From positions 1-44,714 of IMG/VR virus record IMGVR_UViG_3300028595_000022: a stretch of DNA of 44,714 nt. One strand, written 5' to 3'. Below, piece after piece: positions 38,507 to 44,714 of this stretch (within the stretch, counting starts at the first letter, position 1; each line of letters opens with the position of its first letter). The position numbers were made by a program, and so were the translations under genes. This DNA is from a virus. Below the pieces are notes generated by a model that saw nothing but the letters and a program-made list of their open reading frames with translations, was not told where the DNA came from and ran no database searches.

Positions 38507-38616
38507 TTATCTTTTGTTATTCAAATTAATTTATTTCAAATCATAAAATATCCTTAATCCTCTATATAATCTGGTATCTTTCAATTTTCAAGCTCATATT
38601 GTACTATTTTTTTCAT
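38476..38616 (-). pseudogene. Decayed second copy of gene B with UGA-to-UAA change
   Basis: MKKIVQYELENGKIPDYIED then TAA at 38554-38556, then GYFMIGNKLIG. The intact copy B reads IDD-G-GYY with UGA at the matching place, so the stop stands exactly where the paralogue has UGA-Gly. The frame ends at 38476 and overlaps the gene A fragment. Confidence 0.75.
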
Positions 38617-39299
38617 TGTTTATCGATTAAATTATAAAAACTTTTATCTTTAATTTTATTGTATTTAATTTTAGGTGTATATCAATTTATTATTTTTTCT
38701 ATATTAAGTTGTCATTCATTATTTAATACATCATTTATTCTATAATCTGGTAATAATTTATTTTCTATACTACTCATATCTAAAGCATTTACAACTCATT
38801 TACTTATTCATGTATTCTTTTGTATTAACTCTTGTCTTGCTTGATTAGTTAGATTCCATTTCCAATATTCTGGCTCTTCTTGTTGATATTGTTCATCTGT
38901 TATAGGTCATCAATTTAATTTCTCCATTTCTAATCTAATATATTCATATCTTTCACATCTAGCCTTTTTATCTACTATCTCATACTCCGTATCATCAAGT
39001 TGTCTTATCAATTCTTCAACTTGAAGGTCATAAAATTGTTCTTTTCATTCATTATCTATAAAAGTTCATTCTTTAGTTTTATAAATTTTAATCAATCTTT
39101 CTAATCTTTCTTTCTCTAAATAAAACCTTTTCAATTCTGATAAAGAATATTTATACTGACACATAACAAAATGATACTGATGTGCTATGAAAGGTCACTC
39201 TTTATCTAAGGTAAATTTCAGTATATCGAAGTCTGATTTCTTTCTTCACATTTCTTTAAATACTGGTCTTAATTTGTCTATAAGTTTCGTAGTATCCAT
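38604..39299 (-). CDS. Gene A, fibre-region protein of unknown function
   Basis: 231 aa, MDTTKLIDKLRPVFKEMGRK, helical N-terminal half, then LNGGPITDEQYQQEEPEYWK and WNLTNQARQELIQKNTGISK. Stop TAG overlaps the start of the B copy. The ITDEQY..EEPEYWKW motif recalls fibre assembly proteins in general layout; no firm family. Confidence 0.66.
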
Positions 39300-39315
39300 A
39301 TATCGTTATTATCAA

Positions 39316-40227
39316 TTAAATTGATCAATGTGCATTTTTTGCAGCTGTTAAATCTCACCTATCTGCTGCGTTTCAAGTTGTCGTTGTATTATCAATATAG
39401 TCAATTGTATTAACACTTCAAGTCGTATATCATCATGTAAAATATCAGTATGAAGATCAACTAACTCATCAAATACCATACCTACTTTGAGTCAAATCTC
39501 ATTTATCTGAAGCATTTCAAGTTGTTGTGGTTATATCATGGTAGTCAATCACGTTGGAAAGAGATCAAGTTGTTCATCATCAACAATATCAATATGAAGA
39601 TCAACTTACTCAAGCACATGAATATCTAGATATAGTTAAGTCTGATTTATCAGTAGCATTTCAGCTTGTAGTAGTATTGTCTATATAATCAATAATATTT
39701 GAATATGCTCATGTTGTTCATCAACAAAAATATCAATATGAAGATCAATTATTTCAAGCTGTTTGTGCTCTTCAAGCTGTTAAATCTCATTTATCAAGAC
39801 TATTTCATGTTGTTGAAGTTTTATCGAGATAATCAATTGTATTTAAATAATTTGATGATCAATTTCATCATCAACAATATCAATAGGTTGTTCATTCAAC
39901 TCATGTTACTCACCACCTAGCCACTGTCAAATCTCATTTGTCTGAAGCGTTTCAAGTTTCTGTTGCTAATGTAATATAATCAACAATATTAACATAGGTA
40001 CCAGTATAACCTCAACAAAAGAATCAATAAGTTGCTCATCTTAAACCACATATAGCACGTCTTGCAACTGTTACATCTCAACCATCTGTAGCGTTTCAAG
40101 TTGTTAATGTGTTATCAAAATAGTCGATTGCATTAACATTAACTGTTGTTTGTCATGCTCACATATATCAATAAGTTGCTGCTGGTGATGTTCATCATAT
40201 GAAATAAGGGTTTATTATAAATGTCAT
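39316..40227 (-). CDS. Kelch-like repeat fibre protein
   Basis: 303 aa made of about six repeats of roughly 50 residues with the core NTIDYID-TTTTGNA-DKGDLT followed by GVSGSSYGY and GG. The repeats (e.g. VNTIDYIDNTTTTGNAADRG) are the kelch-like blades common in phage tail proteins and should close into a six-bladed beta-propeller. Nearly every Gly is UGA. Probable receptor-binding part. Confidence 0.8.
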
Positions 40228-40229
40228 TT

Positions 40230-40976
40230 TTATGTTTTATAACCAATTAAATAAATTTTTAATCATGTTCATGCTGTTCCACTTCATATCTGGTCAATAT
40301 CTACTGTAATTTCTGCATCATCAGCTAAAGCACTATCACTTATTACTGCAGGTGTAGCTGCTGTTGTACTTGTTTTCTCACTTGCATCAATTGTTAATTT
40401 TGTACTTAATATTGTACTTCAACTTTCATTTATATCTACTATAATTGTAGATCAAACAGGTGCTGTTGTTACTGATGCCCTAACAGCTGTTAATGTAAAA
40501 GCATATGGCATTCTAAATGTAACTTTTGCTGTTCATGTAGTTAAGTCTGTTGTTTCATCAGATGCTGCAACACAAAAACTTTGTATATTATCAACCCGTT
40601 CTGGTGCTGTAACTCAACTATTCATTCTTAAATGTTGATATGCCGTTCATTTTCATAATCTTGTTAAAATATTACCGGATCTATAATAAATATCTCAATT
40701 TGCATCAGATCACAATGTTATAGTTGCTCATGCTAATACTGCTCATGTACCTAGTGTTCAACTTGTTACTATTCATATAGTAGTTATATTTGAACTTCAA
40801 GCCCATGTACTTAATGCTGTATTTTCAACATTATTTAAACTCATTCAAGTTTTCGTTTGAGTTAAAGTTGATTTCTTCCACGCATCACTTGCTTCACTGT
40901 CTGCTATTAATATTAAATCTCCTCCAACTGGAGTATTTTTTGATGTTGCATCTGTTGGAAAAATTTTATCTACCAT
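40230..40976 (-). CDS. Tail fibre protein with conserved C-terminal beta domain
   Basis: 248 aa. MVDKIFPTDATSKNTPVGGD, then TQTKTGMSLNNVENTALSTW (trimer-linker type) and a C-terminal domain starting SDETTDLTTGTAKVTFRMPY and containing ISDSALADDAEITVDIDQIG, a domain widely shared by phage fibre tips. Likely trimeric fibre attached to the hub. Confidence 0.8.
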
Positions 40977-40986
40977 TTTTTATATA

Positions 40987-43716
40987 TTAATAATAAATTA
41001 TTATTTTATCTCAATCTGTATTTGTAATATTATCATTATCTGTATTTAATAAATATGCTTTCAATTGTTGTGTCTCACTAAATCCTGCTACTGCTGGATT
41101 GCTTTCACTATCTGCTGTACTGTCTATTATTCATATATCTGCAAAACTTACTGTTCAAGCTGCTCAAACCACTGCGACTTCTATTTCTCAAAATCAAGTA
41201 CTTCCATTTGTTGTCACTGTTGTACTACTTTTAAAAAAATCTTGTATTGTGCTTTTATTTCATATTGTTGTAGTAGCCAAAACTGCTCATCATCTTTTAT
41301 TTGCATATTCTCTTAATCTTATATACGCATAATCACTTCAACTTAAATTAGTTAATGTAGTAGGTATTTCAATCCATCATTGTAAAGTATATTCTGTATT
41401 AGGTTTTAATACTATTCTTTTCCATGTAAACGATTTTATACTTAATCAAGCTCATCAAGTATCTGTTACTATTTTCATAGCTTGTCAATTAACATGGTTT
41501 GAACTTGTATCTATACTTATACTTCAAGTTTCTCCTCATCAAAAAACTCATACTCGTGGACTTTGTATTTCCCCGCTATTCGGGGTTACATATCAATCTG
41601 CTGTGATTGTTCAAGTTATTCATTGAAAGTCTATATAATAAGTTCATTTATCTCAAGCTGTATATATATAACTATTAACATCTGTTGTTATAGCATCAGT
41701 AAATTGTATCTCTCAATCTACATTCTGAATTAAATCAACTATTTCATTTTCATCTATTTGAATCTTATCACTTCTTTTTAATAATAATTGAAAAAATTCT
41801 ATTATTCAAAACAATGTACTACTCGCTTGAATATAATATTGGAATATATCATTTTCTTTACTTATTATACTTACTTTTTGTATTAAATAATCATCACTTA
41901 TACTTCTTGAACTATCTACTATATTAATTAATTGTCATGGATGTAATCAATCTTTCTCAGTACTAAACATTATTGTAACCATAGGATTTTTATACTGGTC
42001 TAATTCTGCTGTTGCCCTTTCTCTTGCTTCTTCAAAAGTCTTAATTGTATAATCATTTATTACTGCTCAATCAAATATTCAATCTCATCATACCAAAGCT
42101 TTCATTGAAGTAATACTTGTTAAATCCTGTGCTCTTACTCTTATAGATTTAAAAGGATAATAAACTAATTTTACTTTATCTCAATTACTAGGTGTTGCTA
42201 TATTTGCTGTTCTTATCACTTTCTCATTAAAATTGTATACAAAATCATACGCTGTTTCATCAACTAAATTTTCTACTCATACAGTTTTTTGAACATATCA
42301 TCATCAAGTATCAACAGATACCTCCAATTCTTTTGGTTTATAATCTAACCTCCAACTCGCTTTCTCTCAATCTGCTACCTCTATTTGTGTATACTGTGTC
42401 TCACTTGGAGCCTCTCATCATCTCACTGTCTGTCTGTTTTTTACTGTTGTTATATCTGTTGAATAACTTAAATCAGAATAATTTGTACTTGAATCTGTTA
42501 TATTAAATCTACTCAATTCAAAATAGTTTTCAAATACATGTAAATCCTTATTATAATCTATATACCAAAAAATATTACTTAATTTACATATCTTATCAAC
42601 TGCCACTGTAGGTTTTAAATACTGTATTTTAGCATCATCAAATTCTGCTATTCATCTAAAACAATTTTGTATACTAAATCATCAATCACTACCAAATATA
42701 TAATCAAAATTTAAATTTGTATCTGCTATTGTAGCAGTTGTTGTTATTCTATACTGTAAATGTGTTACAGCACTTAAATCAGGACTTCATGTTTGAGTTC
42801 AATCAATAAATTTATGAGTTTCATAATTCCAACAAATTTCATATCCTATTCATATATTTGTTACATCAAACTCATAATAATTACTTGAATCACTTCCTAT
42901 CCTAACCTTGAACTCACTTATACTACTTCAATTTCATACTGTTACTTTCCACCAAAATCTTATAGCTGTTTCACTTGATATATCAGTACTTCATATTGTT
43001 TTAGTCCAGATAGCTGTTCAACTTCAACTTGTCCCAGTGGTTTGGGATTTTGTTCATTCTATAAAATCATCAGTATCATCACCCATTGCTAAAGCTGTTC
43101 CGCTTTCTGTCCAGGCACTCTCAAAAGTATCTAAACTTGTAGTACTGTTAGTCGCAACAAAATCATATACTATTCTCCCAAATATCTCTCTTGGGTACAT
43201 GTCTTCATAAGTATCTACAACCAATTTATTATCAAATAATTTTGTATAATCAGTACATCTCACTTGATAAGATAATGTTCAATTATGGTCTATCTCCTCA
43301 TCTGGATTATCTACTATCGTTCATCAAAAAACTTTTCTTCAACAATAAGTTCTTAAACTTAAAGTAGATGTTAAATTAGTTGTCAATGTTATTGTTTTTG
43401 CATCATGGTCGATTGAACTTATTGTATAATCTTTTTCTCATGACTCATTTACATCTATTGTTAAAACATCTCAAGCCTCAAATTTATCTTGGTTTTCAAA
43501 AGTATTATTTACATTTAATACTGCTTGTCATGAACTCGCTTCCTCAGTTAAATAAAATCATTCGTATAATTTAATTTCAGTTCAAGATGTTATTGTTGTT
43601 CAATTTATCTTAAAATCACAGGTATTAGCTCTATTAGAAAGTTGTTCAGTTATTCTCACTGAATTATGTTCTAAATATTCTGTCTTATCTGTACCTCAAA
43701 TTATTAATTTTATCAT
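40987..43716 (-). CDS. Tail hub / distal tail protein
   Basis: 909 aa directly downstream of the tape measure gene. The start MIKLIIGGTDKTEYLEHNSV, RITEQLSNRANTCDFKI is typical of siphoviral hub proteins; the middle has FEEARERATAELDQYKNPMV and LHPGQLINIVDSSRSISDDY, matching the phage hub domains that bind the tail tip; the C-terminal third is a beta-sandwich sugar-binding-like module (SFTWKRIVLKPNTEYTLQWG). It should close the tail tube and carry the fibres. Confidence 0.8.
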
Positions 43717-43718
43717 TT

Positions 43719-44714
43719 TTAAAAACTTTCAAAATTATAATGTTGTCTGAATTGTTTTATTATTTCATCTCATACTTTCTCAGCAAATCTTTTATCATCT
43801 CAATAAAAATTATTTCAACTTACATTTATATTTATTCTTCATTTTAACTGTCATACTAAATTTTTTTGTTGTGCTGCATTCAATATAACTTCTCATGGAG
43901 TTGCCATAATTGGAACCGTATCTGTAGTTCATGAGATTGTTCAACCATTTGCATATCAAGGAACTATTCATCATTTTGCCATTCATAAACCACTTCTTAT
44001 TGAACTTCATACATTTGATATTTTTGTTCATATTCAACTTAATGTACTCTTTATTGTATTAAAGGCTCAAGTAACCTTATTAACTAACCACATTATTTTT
44101 TCAGCCAATCAATCTATTATTCAATTTATTGTATCTCTTATAACTTCAAAGGTTCAAACTATTATATTTTTAATTCATTCCATACCTCACTCCCAAGTTT
44201 TGGTTATTGTATCTATAATTTTAACAGTCATTTCAGGTATAAACTTAAATAATCGTTCATAAGAACTTCTGAATCGATTTATAGTTAATTTAATTGTACT
44301 TATTATTCTATCTCTATATAAATACCAATATGTTAAAGCTGCTTCAACCAAAGGTTGTATAACTCAAAATAATCTTCTCCATCATTCAATTGTTGTTGAT
44401 ATTACAGTCCAAAGAAATTTTAATATTCATATCATTGCTTGAATCGCACTTGATATTTCATCTATTGTTTGTTTATTATTTAGATTATTATTTATCCAAG
44501 TAGTAATTTCATCAACAGTTTGTTTAATCGTAGGTCATAACTGTTCTCATAATTGTATCATAAATCAATCTATTGCTGATTGCATCTTAATTATACTACC
44601 TCATAAATTATCCTCCATAGTTGTAGCCATTTTTGAAGCTGCTCAGTTTGCTCATTCTAATTCTTTTGTGTATTCTCATATTTTTTCACTTCAAGCAGCT
44701 AACATTATATTCAT
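43719..44714 (-). CDS. Tail tape measure protein, C-terminal part
   Basis: Continuation of the gene at 1-1123: the last 229 bases (44486-44714) duplicate 1-229, and 43719-44485 adds the C-terminus. Contains a hydrophobic/helical region (AALTYWYLYRDRIISTIKL) and the classical end MAKGGIVPGYANGGTISG, then PIMATPGEVILNAAQQKNL. Gly again mostly UGA. Stop TAA at 43719-43721; the hub gene starts three bases upstream of that end on the plus map. Confidence 0.93.
44486..44714. repeat. Terminal redundancy, right copy
   Basis: Second copy of bases 1-229, differing at 44604. Removing one copy gives a closed 44,485-bp unit in which the tape measure frame is continuous (1,890 nt). Confidence 0.95.

Noticed and set aside
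38210-40227. CRISPR array suggested by repeated ATCAATATGAAGATCAA-like units
   Set aside because: Units are coding kelch-like repeats and a duplicated gene cassette; spacing and sequence vary with the protein.
1-44714. UGA read as tryptophan (table 4)
   Set aside because: It destroys Walker A of TerL, the GEGP and TGGEP motifs of QueE and turns the glycine-rich fibre into poly-Trp; TGG already supplies Trp.
1-44714. tRNA genes, including a tRNA-Gly(UCA)
   Set aside because: No cloverleaf with a recognisable T-loop was found by eye; a covariance-model scan would be decisive.

Overview
The window is one complete, slightly over-closed phage genome. Bases 1-229 recur at 44486-44714 with a single difference, so the unit is 44,485 bp, circular or terminally redundant. 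The tail tape measure gene runs across the junction and stays in frame. The genome is very AT-rich and almost everything is coded on the minus strand. Read with the standard code it falls into fragments. Read with UGA as glycine (translation table 25, known from Absconditabacteria/SR1 and Gracilibacteria/BD1-5) it resolves into about 70 tightly packed genes ending in UAA or UAG. Glycine rather than tryptophan is shown by motifs: the terminase Walker A GARGGGKS, the QueE motifs IQGEGPSIGRP and TGGEP, HNH NHKDGN, and a fibre with runs of up to five UGA. UGG still encodes Trp. The likely host is therefore a UGA-Gly candidate-phyla bacterium. No tRNA gene was seen, so the phage would rely on the host tRNA-Gly(UCA).

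Layout. Early/replication region, about 26.7-32.8 kb, minus strand: a replication-organiser-like protein with an embedded LAGLIDADG domain, a NinG-like nuclease, a Cro/CI-like HTH protein, a gp32-like SSB and many small proteins. It is driven by copies of one promoter type (CTTGATTTTTG, exactly 16 bp, -10), and one copy sits before a structured, attenuator-like leader. A short plus-strand operon (33.0-34.15 kb) uses the same promoter and ends with a membrane-anchored winged-helix protein; a bidirectional terminator separates it from the late genes.

The rest reads as one long minus-strand late unit, from about 26 kb down through base 1 and on from 44.5 to 34.3 kb. In transcription order it holds: small accessory genes; a 7-deazaguanine cassette (QueD, PRTase-FolE fusion, QueE) with in-frame UAA codons in the first two; a glycosyltransferase-ParB fusion; a putative small terminase; large terminase; a Mu-like head module (portal, MuF, protease with nested scaffold, decoration protein, capsid); an island of adhesin-like proteins (beta-helix, LamG); holin; connectors; tail tube; frameshifted tail chaperones; tape measure; tail hub; fibres including a kelch-like repeat protein and a poly-Gly protein; an HNH homing endonuclease; and an amidase endolysin.

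No integrase or DNA polymerase was recognised. Mu-like head proteins plus a tape measure and frameshifted chaperones indicate a siphovirus-like virion. The main points of interest are complete dependence on UGA-Gly, UAA codons where a UGA-Gly or conserved residue is expected, the deazaguanine cassette without queC or dpdA, two unusual fusions, and the structured leader of the replication gene.
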